A DNA stretch of 64,000 nt from Brachypodium distachyon (GCF_000005505.3 NC_016132.3:43662914-43726913); one strand, 5' to 3'. Positions 22,951-35,000 are shown, counted from the first letter of the stretch. Numbers and translations: made by a program. The notes: a model not told the origin generated them from the letters alone.

Positions 22951-23775
22951 TGTCGTGGTGGTGTCACGGCAGATGCCATAGGATGGCTTAACTTGGGACC
23001 GATGGACGATGGCGGATCCGGAGGAGGGAGGACGTGAAGAAGAACACGCACCAAACACGCAAGAACACACGGATGTACCTAGGTTTGGAGCCCTCTAGCA
23101 GAGGTAAGACTCCTACTTCTGCCTTGTTGTATTAGCCGGGATAGACAGGCTCTACAATGGTGCTCCTTGAGCTATATTCTTGAGGAAGAAGAAGAAGAAG
23201 AAGAAGAAAGGGAAAACCCTAGGATGCTCTCCCTCTTTCCCACAGAGGGGTAAGGTTCTATTTATGGGCCGCACATGGTACACTACCATGTGGGCCGAGT
23301 CTAACGTCATCTTCCTTGGGCTCCACCGGGCACGCGGCTTGGTTCCCTCCAGGCAGCACCGCAGGGGACAAGGGAACTTTATTTTTTCTGCCAGCCGGCA
23401 GCGGATACAGCTATCCTCTGCCGGCTTCCGTCATAGATTCCCTTTCGATGCTTCTTTTGCGTGATCGCCTGGCACCGGCGTACAGGCGCTGACCGCTTTT
23501 CCTGGAGTGATCATGGCCCCACTTTACACCGCACCGCGTGGCCAGGATAAGACCGTTGAGGGATCTCGGCTACTGCCAAGACCAACGTGCTCATCATTGT
23601 CCTGCAAACTCATAAAGCAAGTTAGCTGCACCGGCATACACCGGGTATGCCGGCTTAACGTTAGTTGTACTCCGCGATGCCGGCGTACTTGTCTATGACG
23701 GCCTTGCCTTCGTTATCTCGGCTAGAGTTGTGCCGTTATGACTCTACTCGGGGTCACCCCCCCCCCCCCCCGACA
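22951..23775 (-). repeat. 5' LTR of Tat1
   Basis: An 825-base LTR with 5-base inverted ends TGTCG/CGACA. A minus-strand TATA-like motif (ataaatag) lies at 23257-23264. A run of 15 cytosines at 23757-23771 is six in the other copy. The outer flank cctag has no partner at the rearranged left end, so no target duplication can be shown. Confidence 0.92.
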
Positions 23776-24011
23776 CCCTAGAACTCTAGGTCTCTGCCTT
23801 AGTTTATAATATTTCAACTCAAAGTGAATGGTTAAATGTCTCAAGAGGGTTTATAAGCTAAGGGTCAATGTCAAAAGACCCGCTACCCTTGATGGTAGAG
23901 AGAAAGTGAGGTAAGAGTGAAAATTTGGTCCATGTTTTTATATTGGACTAAGTATAGAAGTGGGGGTGGCTCACGGCCCAAGGTGGAGCATTTACTTATC
24001 CCTTGAAAGTA

Positions 24012-24251
24012 AAGGCTTGTTTGGTTGGTGTCCAAATTAGTCATGCCAAAATATTGGCAGCATGTTTATTTGATTGTTGTTTGGTTCTTTGTCAAAACTT
24101 TGGTTGGCAACATGAACCCGTCCAGTCCTCTCACATATTTTTGCCAAATAATTGACAAATTGAGGACCAAGGAATCATTGGGAAAAAATTGAAAGAGTCA
24201 ATTGTTGCCAACATTTAGTAGGACTGGACATGTGACACACCAAACATAGCC
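24012..24251. mobile_element. Probable MITE, GGCTTGTTTGGTT ends
   Basis: The left end aggcttgtttggttggtgtc and the inverse of the right end (aggctatgtttggtgtgtc) form imperfect inverted repeats about 240 bases apart. Ends with TTGTTTGGTT are common in grass Tourist or hAT MITEs. The flanks (taa / aaa) give only a weak three-base target duplication, so the superfamily is uncertain. Confidence 0.55.
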
Positions 24252-24294
24252 TAAAACTCGTAGATTTCAGCACCAATAGTTTTTCCTTGAGTCC

Positions 24295-24469
24295 GTCAAT
24301 CATCACATTTGTCCTTTTATTTTTGGATGGAAAAGTACTCTTTGGCGTGCCAATCTCGGCGCAATCCTACTAAATGTTGGCAATACGCTCCTTACTTTCA
24401 TTCCAAGAGAAAGTACTCTTTGGCCAGAAATGAAGATTGATGGATAAAAGGACAAACGTGATGATTGAC
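24295..24469. repeat. Fold-back inverted repeat
   Basis: Arms 24295-24320 and 24444-24469 are complementary over 26 bases with one mismatch, enclosing about 120 bases. A 15-base direct repeat (aaagtactctttggc) occurs twice in the loop. It may be a MITE relic, but no target duplication was found. Confidence 0.75.
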
Positions 24470-24786
24470 TAAATGTATAAGGTATTGCGTACCGGCAAGA
24501 GTAGTCCTCGAGCTCCGAATATTCATGTCATTCCTTTGGAAGATCAAGTAGCAGATGGATTAACCTATGCTCTTAGCTTGAACAACTTGGACGCAATTTC
24601 AACTTGGCAAAGTTATGACTGAGGAGCGTTGTACATTTGAAGTGTGATTATCTCTTTCCATTTATAGGCGTAATTTCCATGTATAGCATGGCCTTGGAAG
24701 GAAGGTAATTAATCCCCATAACATAAATTTGTTCTAAATCATATCTACTTCTATCGGAGAAAATAATGAAGACTATGTGATATATA

Positions 24787-24794
24787 TATATAAA
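24787..24794 (+). promoter_or_regulatory. TATA box of CP2
   Basis: A TA dinucleotide run ends in tatataaa. Initiation some 30 bases on would fall near 24820, so the ATG at 24820 would be at or before the cap and the ATG at 24874 is the likelier start. Confidence 0.65.
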
Positions 24795-24873
24795 CACTAT
24801 ATGCTACCTGCAAGCTAGGATGCATAACGCTTCTAGAATTTCAATTTCTTTTGACACTAAAGAAGAAGAAAAA

Positions 24874-26031
24874 ATGGAGCCGGTTCCCAGCTCGCGTTGC
24901 CTCTGCGCCGGGCTGCTAGTGCTCGTGGCCACTGCTGTCTTTCACGCCGTCGCGGCGCAAGGAGAAGCTGGGCTCACCGTGGCGGCCCGGCACGAGCAGT
25001 GGATGGCCAAGTTCGGGCGCGTGTACACGGACGCCAACGAGAAGGCGCGGCGGCAGGCGGTGTTCGGGGCCAACGCGCGGTACGTGGACGCCGTCAACCG
25101 GGCTGGCAACCGCACGTACACGCTCGGGCTCAACGAGTTCTCGGACCTTACCGACAACGAGTTCGCCAAGACGCATCTGGGGTACCGCGAGTTTCGACCA
25201 GAAACGGCGAACATTTCCAAGGGTGTCGATCCGGGTTATGGCCTGGCCGGCAACATTCCCAAGAGCTTTGACTGGAGAACCAAGGGCGCCGTCACCGAAG
25301 TGAAGAGTCAAGGCGGATGTGGTCCGTCAAACTGTGCATGCATGCAGTTTCATCATTGCCCACATGCAAAAGCATGGGATAGGCCAAAGTCGGTAGGTGT
25401 TTACGACGTGCCGTGCATGTGTGCAGGGTGTTGCTGGGCGTTCGCGGCGGTGGCGGCAACGGAGGGGCTGGTCAAGATCGCGAAGGGAACCCTGATCTCC
25501 ATGTCGGAGCAGCAGGTGCTGGACTGCACGACCGGCAACAACACCTGCAAAGGCGGCTACATGAACGACGCGCTCAGCTACGTGTTCGCCAGCGGCGGGC
25601 TGCAGACGGAGGAAGACTACGAGTACAACGCCGAGAAGGGCGCGTGCCGCAGAGACGTCACGCCGAACCCGGCGACCTCCGTTGGCCACGCCGAGTACAT
25701 GCCCCTGGACGGCAACGAGTTCTTGCTCCAGAAGCTCGTGGCCAGGCAGCCGGTGGTCGTGGCCGTGGAAGCCTATGGCACGGACTTCAAGAACTACGGG
25801 GGCGGCGTGTTCACGGGTAGCCCGTCGTGCGGGCAGAACCTGGATCACTTCTTTACGGTGGTGGGCTATGGGTTCGCGGACGGCGGGAAGCAAATGTACT
25901 GGCTGGTGAAGAACCAGTGGGGGACCTCGTGGGGCGAGAGTGGCTACATGCGCATCGCGCGCGGGAGCAGCGCCCGCAACTGCGGCATGACCAACAACTA
26001 CGTCTACTACGCGACCATGGACCCGTACTAG
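24874..26031 (+). CDS. Papain-like cysteine protease CP2 (C1A family), tandem paralogue of CP1
   Basis: Two exons, 24874-25321 and 25427-26031, give 350 residues when the 105-base intron is removed. The start is chosen for its purine-rich context (aaaaaATGG), the TATA spacing and a signal peptide at residues 1-28. The I29 prodomain (ERFNIN-like, LNEFSDLT) is nearly that of CP1. Active-site residues are Gln146, Cys152 (GGCGCCWAF after splicing), His290 (LDHFFTVVGYG) and Asn312 (VKNQWGTSWG). Ser of the usual QGSCG is Gly here. The donor is GTCCGT, weaker than GTACGT in CP1. The intron has no in-frame stop and a length divisible by three, so retention would add 35 residues just before the catalytic cysteine. 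Expected role: protein breakdown in the vacuole or apoplast. Confidence 0.93.
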   Translation: MEPVPSSRCLCAGLLVLVATAVFHAVAAQGEAGLTVAARHEQWMAKFGRVYTDANEKARRQAVFGANARYVDAVNRAGNRTYTLGLNEFSDLTDNEFAKTHLGYREFRPETANISKGVDPGYGLAGNIPKSFDWRTKGAVTEVKSQGGCGPSNCACMQFHHCPHAKAWDRPKSVGVYDVPCMCAGCCWAFAAVAATEGLVKIAKGTLISMSEQQVLDCTTGNNTCKGGYMNDALSYVFASGGLQTEEDYEYNAEKGACRRDVTPNPATSVGHAEYMPLDGNEFLLQKLVARQPVVVAVEAYGTDFKNYGGGVFTGSPSCGQNLDHFFTVVGYGFADGGKQMYWLVKNQWGTSWGESGYMRIARGSSARNCGMTNNYVYYATMDPY

Positions 26032-26263
26032 CTAGCATCGATCCATCCCAAAGAATCGTGGAGTATCATTTATCAGCGATCCATCCGTCATTGGATCATC
26101 GTATCGCTCCTTGAATCTTGCCGAGCACACCTTCCAGTCTTTCGACCGACTGGACCGGTTTTGCCTTTTACTGCATCATAAAAAGAAAGTCATGTACAGC
26201 TCGTGAATGTTGTAATTTTCAGCAAAAAAATACATATCGCTCTGTAAGCTAGGATGCATGATA

Positions 26264-26376
26264 CTCCGTCCCTCCGATCCTAAATTATTGTTGAAATATT
26301 ACATGTATCTAGACGTTTTTTAATAATAGATACATCCATATTTGAGCAAATTTGAGTCAAGAATTTAAAATCGGAG
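26264..26376. mobile_element. Stowaway MITE, degenerate right end
   Basis: The left end ctccgtccctccgatcctaa and right end aaaatcggag are inverse, flanked by TA on both sides. The interior tgtatctagacg...gatacatcc is typical of Triticeae Stowaway elements. Confidence 0.8.
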
Positions 26377-26815
26377 TACTTCACAACTCCACTAACACTT
26401 TCAACTTCAATTTTTGAGTTTTTGGCAAAGTGGAGCTCAGAAATCTCTAGTTCATTTTGGTGATGCTACAAAATGTCTTCACCAACTTCACTCCAATCCC
26501 GCGGCCCCTCATGGCCTCATCTCTTATATGCCCTTGGAGCTCATCTTGTCCCTTATATCCTCCATGGCAAAACACTCTAGCCGGCAATTTTTGCCTCTTC
26601 TATCTGCCACCTCTCCTGTGTTGTCATTCCTTGCGTGAACAATTGTCGTGTCTTCCACCGCCTCTTGCTTCATGCAGATCCATCAAGCAATCACCACAGC
26701 ATCCTGCAGTTGACTTTCTAGCTTAAATTAATGAACACAGTGCATGAAGTTGATGCTATTAAGATCTTATATGTTGAACTTCTCCAACTAATTGGCAGTG
26801 AGATCGTCTTTCGGA

Positions 26816-27230
26816 ACATTTTTTTTGTCAAGAAGGAAGATTTTATTTCGTTAAGTAGGGTTTACATCTGGTGTCTCTCCCCGCAGGCGATCACACCCGA
26901 TCCAGCAGGCAGTTCGCCCACATAATCTAGTTGCATGTGCTAGGTTATGACTAACCCTATTCTGGTCCGATGAACCTTAACAATCAGATAATCTACTTCC
27001 CTGATCTCCTAAGGGGCTTAATTTCCTCAACTATTCAAATAGATCTAGACAAGTACTCTCTTGCTTCACTCATGCTCATGGCGACCACCTGGGCACAATC
27101 GGCTTCCACTACAAAGGCTTGATCAGACCACTACAACGCCATAGCAAGTCCTTTCCATACATGCCGATAACTCCACCTCCAGCGCGCTTGCACATCACCA
27201 TAAGCACCACATAGCACTGAAGATGGTATT
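26816..27230 (-). pseudogene. Remnant of a plant LINE-type (RVT_3) RNase H and 3' tail
   Basis: On the minus strand, frames broken by stops show a pattern like AFVVEADCAQVV, EEIKPL and VHRTRIGLVHNLAHATRLCG. These recall the RNase H domain at the end of plant non-LTR retrotransposon proteins (EADC...V...HV.R..N..AH.LA). A run of T at 26818-26826 would be the poly(A) end in this orientation. No clear target duplication was found. The call rests on weak, shifted motifs. Confidence 0.5.
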
Positions 27231-27357
27231 CCGCCGGTGATGTCTGAGTTGCATATTATAAATGTGAATGAGCATTCCTGGAATTATTCTCTTGTTATGT
27301 CCAACCTTGGCAATAGGATCAGGTTTTGCCGGGTTGATAATTACCAAACTCTTACTT

Positions 27358-27452
27358 GCTCCCTCAGATCCATAAAAAGTGTCGTCATTTTGTACTAAGT
27401 TAGTACAAATTTTGTACTAAGCGAGCGACATTTTTTATGGATCGGAAGGAGC
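27358..27452. mobile_element. Stowaway-like MITE, near-perfect palindrome
   Basis: The ends gctccctcagatccataaaa and ttttatggatcggaaggagc pair, and the element folds almost throughout (gtacaaa...tttgtac in the centre). The length of about 95 bases is typical. Confidence 0.85.
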
Positions 27453-28676
27453 ACCTATGAAAACAACCTTTGGGTATCGATGCCATTAGGTACAGTGTAT
27501 TTGAATGGTTATGGACAATCTAAGAGCATAATACATTAAAAAAAGTTGATAATACATATTGGTGCACAATCTTGAAGAAGCAAGGAGAGAATCGAACTTA
27601 GATAGCGACCTGTTTAAAGGATTAGTCAGCAAAAGGTGAATAGTGTCGTGTCCTGCCAGAATCACCGGTTACCACTACTTTGGACAGGTCACACTAGTTA
27701 GGCCTCGAATGTCGACTTCATCCGCGAGTACCGCGCTGGAGGGAGCGTCCAGGGAAACGGAGATTCCAGGCCGAAGCGGGAGAAGAAGCGGAGCATAGGA
27801 GAAAATGGGGGCCAAAGGAGACGGGAAGAGCAGAGGCCTGAATATAGAAAAAAAACGAGGAGGGGTAGGTTGAAAAATGGGATGGACAAAAATTGCCACA
27901 TAGGACCTTACATGTGGACCCATCTTGTCGGATGTTCCGTCAAAGAGTCTAATCCGCCGGGTTAGGATTATGTGAACATAAGTACTTCTAGAAGTGTGGC
28001 AAAGTGTCAGCCCCTCGGATTGTGTCCTTGTGAAACTGTAACCCAAAATCTGCGGTTTTCTAAAATTTACTTTATTTTTTCTTCAACCAAAAACGGCCAT
28101 GCACTAAGACATGCTTTTATTCTACTACTAGTACGTGCAGCTACCACCTATTACTCTCAAGATCAACAACACAAGCAATTACTTCGAGCTAGAGAAGAAC
28201 ACCGCGTATCGATACGATCTGTAACGGCGGTTGGTCCAAATTACAATGGTGCACGATACAACCCTGTGGAGTTTATCTCGTCTCGACTCTTGAGACCATT
28301 GCTGTGCCGTGTGTTGGCCTACGCCAGTCAAAATGCACAAGTGCACCAAACAAAATATGTATGCTAACAGAGCTGACCATATCTGAAACCCTTTAAATAT
28401 AAATTACTGGCCAAAATGAACCAGACTCTCAACTTGACGGTATGCATTTTACTGTTAGATGTATTGATATTATCGACCTCCTCTAGCTACTGTGTATTGC
28501 GGTTTCAAATGCACAGTACAAGGCACATTTATTCCATTGTATTCTGACCTTATCAGTAGTACTATCTGTGCACCATGTCACCCATGCTGGCACCGGCGAA
28601 CCAGCATAGGCTTTGACAAGTTAAGAGGGTTTGAGCATTCAACTACCGAGCGAGTGTCGTCGCATCATTTTACATA

Positions 28677-28758
28677 CTCCATCCATCCAAAAACAAGTGA
28701 CTTATATTTGTATAAGAATGTATACAAATCTAAGTCACTTATTTCGGGACGGAGGGAG
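28677..28758. mobile_element. Stowaway MITE
   Basis: Inverted ends ctccatccatccaaaaacaa and ttatttcgggacggagggag are flanked by TA target duplications. The subterminal aagtgacttat/aagtcactta parts pair as usual for the family. Confidence 0.92.
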
Positions 28759-29072
28759 TAGATGTTTAATCAGCTTGCGCCATTGATATCAGACAAAAGT
28801 ACCACCTAGGAGGCACAACTAGCAACGAAGCATATGCCCTTTAGTCTTGAACCATCGCCATTAATTGACCAGAAAACATACTGAAATAAATCAGAAGAAA
28901 TGATGATTTGTTCGAGGAGAAGATTATGCAGTGCATCTATTAGGTTTTACCCCTCCAACTGTGTCATTTCGTGCAAGATTGCAACACTTGGTGAAACTGG
29001 ATCACTGACGTGTAAAACATGATTATACTAGGACTGGCATGCATACCTAAAATTAAGTTCACTATTCAAGAT

Positions 29073-32000
29073 TCAGCATGCAAACTTTGCATTTTCTGTT
29101 AGACAATCAGGTTGCAGAGAATCCATCTGCCCAGGTATCAGACCGGTCAGAGCTTGGATTAACGACTGCGGATCAAATATAACGCCAACCTTTTCATCCA
29201 CTACGGACTCCACGGTAATCTGCGACATTATAGCACATCAAAACTGGTTTCAGCAAAAGCATGGTGTTGTAACGAATGCTAGCATATCAATGTGAGTCGT
29301 GATTAAGTTAAGGTCTAAGGCCTCACTATATAAGTTATTTATCATATATAACTTATTAAATTAGCATTGTCATGATTCCAAGGAATAATGAATATTTCTT
29401 CGCAAAAATAAGAAGGAAATGATGAATATTGAATAGTAGCGCCTATGATCAGCTACTGTGTATTGCGGTTTTAAATGCAGAGTAAGCTTGTTTAACCTGT
29501 TTTTTTTTCTGAAAAGCAGTGCAATAGGACAGCGTAAAGTCCCTGCAATAATCTTGCATCCGATTGTAGATTCTGTTTTAACTAACTAGGATGGAAAGAT
29601 GGAAATACTGAGATATTCTGCATTGAAAAGCCCAAGAAACACAAGGAAATTTAAAAGCTAGCATGACTAGTTGGTGGCTTTGTGCATAACAAAGTTAAGT
29701 CTCAAGATAAAAAATTAAGTTTTTCAAAAAAAGAAACATAATGAACACAATTCTATTTTCTGTAGAAACTACCAATAAGAACAATTGTGGCCAATAAAAC
29801 AGAACTACATACCACATGAAAAATTCCTTTAGACGCCAAATTTTCAACATCTAAAGGAATTTGGCCTCCTATGGGTACCAATATGGCATTCACATAGTCT
29901 TTGGGCTGCACACAGCAAGAAAGACATTACACAGGGAAATCTAGGCCCAGATAGCATTAAGAATTAACATGCATATTCACAGTGGAATGTTGCATTTGTA
30001 ACTACCAATATGCACGATTACACTAGTCATTAGCTGAAAAATATTTAAAGGCATGGTCACCGAACTTACATGATTCTTTAGACTTTTGTCAGGATCACCA
30101 TATGTACGATTTAAAGAATCCGTAATTGCAGTCACAAAGCCAGAAGCGCACAGCCCAATAGTTTCTCTATCATGTGATCCATTTAAAAGAAGTACCTAAA
30201 TTTAAAAACATTTTAGTGAGAGCACCAAGAGCCACAAACACTATCAACTGCAAGAGATAACAAAGATGTCAAGAAAAGCAACAATCTATCATCACTTCTC
30301 CATTCAATGTCAAAATATCCATTAAACCTACTATTTTTTTAATTTTTTAAGAGGCAATTAAACCTAGCAACATGAAGCTAGGCCTGCCTCAAATGTGAGT
30401 GGGCTGGGCACTCGTGCCTCCAGCCAACTGAGCGAAACTTCTCAGACCCGTTCACCTATCACTCAGGGGCATTTGTCTTGCCAAGTGTCAAGCGTTAATC
30501 AGATCTTGGTAACGGTGTAGTTTATATAAGTATAAGAGGACAGAAACAAAACCAAGACTAAAGAGACCAACAGAATACTGCAATCAAGCATGAGAAAACT
30601 GCCACCAATCAATGTGCCTGAATGACTCTGTATAGCTACCTTCGGAATGGATCGCGATGCTATAGTCTCACCAATGCCACGCAGTACCTGCATATGTTTT
30701 TAATATCCAATCACAGTCTTTAAAAAAAAGATTACAAGGTTGATGCCAAAAAAGAAACAGGGCTTAAATCCAAGCCTAGTTAATGAAATGTGTGCAGTGC
30801 ATGGATACATCCTATCCAGCACCGATACATATACATGTATCGGTATCGGATGGATACGGAGACGTTTGAGTACTTTAAAAATAAAATAATAATTTAATAC
30901 AAACATGAAACTGTGAAATGATCAAATGAAGTTCAAGTTCAGCATACAAGCACAACACAGCAACCTACCTAGCTTTGTCCTAAGTCAAACTTCTTAAACT
31001 TTGACCAAGTTTATAGAAAAACTACAAACATCTATGACTCTAAATTAGTTTTATTAAATCCATCAAGATACATATTTTTATAGTATACTTATTTGATATT
31101 CTAGATGTCATATTTTTCTATAAAATTGGTTAAACTTTAAGAAGTTTGACTTATGACAAAGCTACGACTTCTTATATTCAGGAACGAGGGAGTATTATAC
31201 TGTTATACAACATAGCAAGTGATTAGATACTCTAGAGTAGCTACTCGAGGGAACCATGCCACAATACATGCATTTCAATTTTGTATTTCCCCCTCTGCTC
31301 GAGCTTTCTCTAAAACAGTAACAGGGTCCCATAATGGACCATGAAAGTGAGGCAGGGGCATTGGGGACAGGCTGGGCAATGGCCACTGCCTCATTGGTGT
31401 TAATGTAATGAGGGGTAGAGTTTCTTATTAGGCTGGGCCCTATCCTAAAAGTGTCTCGTATTTATCACTGAGTATCCATCTTTATAAGATTTTTTTTTTG
31501 TTTATTCGAGTGATACTGAAGGGAAACATATTGAAGTGTGTTGGATACTATTACTGATATGCAACCTAAGTGAAGCATCCGTGTTTCTGAGGGTATGTCT
31601 CTTGCTGTAGTAAGTATTCCAAGTATAACAGTCAATACATGGTCTGTACAAAGTCAAAGCGCTACTACAAAGAGGAAAATCGTGAGAAGTGGAATGAGAC
31701 CATCTGATGGTATGCAAAAAATCATTAAGTAAATATTGTGATTGTAATGGTGCAGTACAGGTGCAAGCATGGGTGGCGGCCCGTGCTTCCAACCTGTGGG
31801 AATTGTTGCCTACCGAAGCATTCTTTAGCGGCGTGAGCGCACTGTGCAAAGCTTGTAATCCAAAACTATTTTATTTCTATCAATACATTGAGATACAAAA
31901 TGTTTGCATTTTTCGATAGACAGAAAATATATCATAACCGTAGAGCAACACAAAAGGCAGAATGATTACCAGTGATGGACAAACTGATGTAAATAGTGAT

Positions 32001-35000
32001 CCCATGGCATATACAATGCAATCCACCTTACTTAACTGCTCTAAAACTGTTTGGTTAGCTTGAGGAAAGACCTAAAAAAGCAAGGTCGGCACCAACTGTT
32101 AGAAGTTTTACATAAATAGTAGACTTAAAATGCAAATTTCAGAAATCATGGTAGCATACTAATTTGCATGATAATGAGGAACCACATACCCTTTTAAGTC
32201 CATGATGTTCATAACTACTTCTACATATTAACAATAAAGGGAAAAAAATTCTTAAATATGTCAAAAGGCAATCCAGTTTTTATTATTTCCTCCAATCCCA
32301 ATTAACTGTTGCAGCTTCATCTAGATACGCATGTACCTACACAATAAAACGCGTCTAGATACATGCATATCTAGACAAAGCTGTGACATTAATTTGGATC
32401 GGAGGGAGTACTAGATTACCTTACTGAGAGTCAGCTGCAACTATTAGTACAAAGGATATATAAATTAGTGCAGGACTGCAAAAGCACTACTTAATGGTGT
32501 GATTCTCTCATTGGTGTACTTTCATGGCATAGCATGATTTATTGGATAAAGCATAAGCAACAGAAGTATACTCATAATATCTAATTATTAAGTCATGATC
32601 ATTGTTTAGAATAAAAATACATTAGATTATGCTGACCTATTGAATAATCTATTCCAGGAACTTGTGATATTTGTTAATAAAGTGACAAGAGTTCATCAGT
32701 GAGCATTAATAATAAACTGAAAAGCAGAGGCAAAGTCTAACAAGTCAGAATAAATTAATGTATACTAACCTCATGCAACAGATTGCTACCTTCACTTGAC
32801 ATGTAAAAGACACGCTTGATGCTTGAAGGAAGAGCAGTGCATGAATTACAGTCCTTTTCAAAAGAAGGAAACACAAAAATAGGAAATTAGCAAGCATACT
32901 GAGAAATCAACACACATGTCTATACATAAAAACAGGGAATAACCCCAATATCACATGAAAAGGAGAAAACCATTGTATCTACAAAAAAGCGAAGAACAAA
33001 AGCATATCAATCAACATCATGATGACAATTTAGAGCCCTAGCTTAAAATACATTACTCATATTCTTTTTCAGCCAATAAATTCCATGGTAACTTTCCTTC
33101 ATTTCATTATGTGAATATCAAGACGCAACCACTTGAGGTTTATTTAAAATAATTTAAGCCAATCAGCAAAAGTGAAAATACACACAGTTCAGGTCTCTTC
33201 AACTAAATATAGGGAAAACCAAATGTACATGCAAAGGTGGGTGCTAGTTTAGGGTTCAGGTACTTCTGCACTTCCAAATTTTCTCAAGAAAATCCATAGT
33301 TGTGCATCACAGACTTATGAATTTTCTGAGAATTTGTTAAGAGACACAAGTAGGTAACTCAAGCACCCACCCTTGCATATACAAAATCCACTCACTTAAA
33401 TATAACCGTTGTAAGTGCTTCCTTTTTCCATTCCCTCCTTTTTGTTTAGGGTGTGTTGGATGTAGGGGATGGACTGTAGTTCAACATAATGGAGTGTATG
33501 GATATCGTTTTAATGGAGCAATTGCAGTTGTCATTCCAAGAATTCATTAGCATGCAAAGTCAGCTTCAGAATATTACTTGACGCCATTGCACACTTTATT
33601 AAGTGAAGAACTTAAAAGGCAGTGGCAAAATTTACAGTATTTTCTATTTTGACAGAACAGGTAAGTGTGTTCACTCTTTTTCCTTCATTTGTTATAATAA
33701 ACAAGACTTGTAATATATACTTAATACTTCCATAAGAACTACAGTACCATTAGTCCATTACCATATACTCCCTCCGTCTCATATTAAGTGACGCAAATTT
33801 GTCCAAATATGAACGTATCTATTACTAAAATACGCCTAGATACATGTAATGGAAAGTCACTTAATATTCACTAAGGAATCTCCTGAACCAATTACATACG
33901 ATACATGGTAACTGCAATGAGAGCTCCCAATAAATACTATTATGATGAAGAAATTTGAACAAGAAAATAAGTTAGAATGATGCATGTTTTCTTTCTGGAG
34001 AGAAAATAATTGTTCCACAAAATACATGGAAGACTCTAAAAAAAACTGCGGAGCAAGTTTGGCTACTATAAATTCAGTATTAAAACCTGGAAATGCCATA
34101 CAATTCAGGGTACCTTGTTAACAACTTCTCTGTGGCCATTGCTTGGATGCGATATTTCATTTTGGCCCCGAATGATAGTCCCATCCTGAAAATAAAAAAA
34201 ATGTTAAAAAGGAATGATGCATATTAACAAAACAAACAAGGTAACACTTATGTTAGAACCACATTGTCTAAATAGGGGTAATGTCAAAAATTAAAACAAT
34301 CTGTCAGTTTATAGAAGCAAGAATAACTTCAAATGAACTTACAAAGATGCAGATAAATTGTCACGAGCATTAGGGCAAGTAATAACTAGTATCGTGTGAA
34401 CAAAACTTCCATGATTGAGATTACCCATAGTTCACATCCCAGAGTAAGCCTGTCATTTGTGGATATCACTGGAAGCACGAGACTTTCTGCAGGGATTTGT
34501 GACACACGGGAAAACAAAAAAATCGCAGCATCCAAAGACTGGAAGAATATGCGAGCGCCAGCAAAAAAGAAATTCCCAATGCTGCAAGAATATATCATGA
34601 AACACCAGTCAGGAAAATAATTAGAAAGCTGTGAATATTTGTTAGTTGACCTCAAGTGATGAACCCACTGAGGGCCTGTCCCTAATCCATAGTGAAATGT
34701 AAGGTCACAAACAACATTAGGTTAGGTTATGTGCATCATACCATTGAATACATACAACGCTTGCAAGAGGCTAAGAACAATATGTGGGAAACAATGGCAG
34801 GAATATGATGTACTGCAAAATTTCACCTTAGAAGAATCACCTGCCATTGGTGAAGCAAAACGTTTCAACTGATCGCCGAAGGATCTGCAGAGAAGAAATT
34901 ATATATTACAAACAAGACAGGAAATCCATTTCTAAATCACCAGCCTTCTGAAAGTATACTTCTCTATGGAGGAGTATATGCTTCATACTTATATTATGCT

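Larger units (their letters stand above)
11579..23775 (-). mobile_element. Ty3-gypsy retrotransposon, Tat lineage (Tat1), rearranged
   Basis: The element lies on the minus strand: 5' LTR (22951-23775), primer site, gag, protease, RT-RNase H, second RNase H, truncated integrase, then an antisense gene, a polypurine-like stretch and a partial 3' LTR (12539 leftwards). The second (archaeal-type) RNase H between RNase H and integrase, plus an extra antisense gene, are hallmarks of the Tat lineage of plant gypsy elements. The LTRs have TGTCG/CGACA ends. The left end is abnormal: the LTR is cut and fused to another piece of gag. About two dozen substitutions in some 550 aligned LTR bases (hand count) suggest an age above a million years. 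Confidence 0.92.
23776..24786. other. Intergenic stretch upstream of CP2
   Basis: Mostly AT-rich DNA. It contains a probable MITE (24012-24251) and a fold-back repeat (24295-24469), listed separately. The rest shows no gene. Confidence 0.5.
26032..29072. other. Intergenic region between CP2 and the CofD-like gene
   Basis: About 3 kb with three Stowaway-type MITEs (26264, 27358, 28677) and a LINE-type remnant (26816-27230), listed separately. The 3' UTR of the minus-strand CofD-like gene must lie just below 29073. Short open frames here carry no family signal. Confidence 0.55.

Noticed and set aside
24820..24873. Upstream ATG extending CP2 by 18 residues
   Set aside because: It falls too close to the expected cap site after the TATA box, and the extension would bury the signal peptide behind an acidic, lysine-rich stretch.
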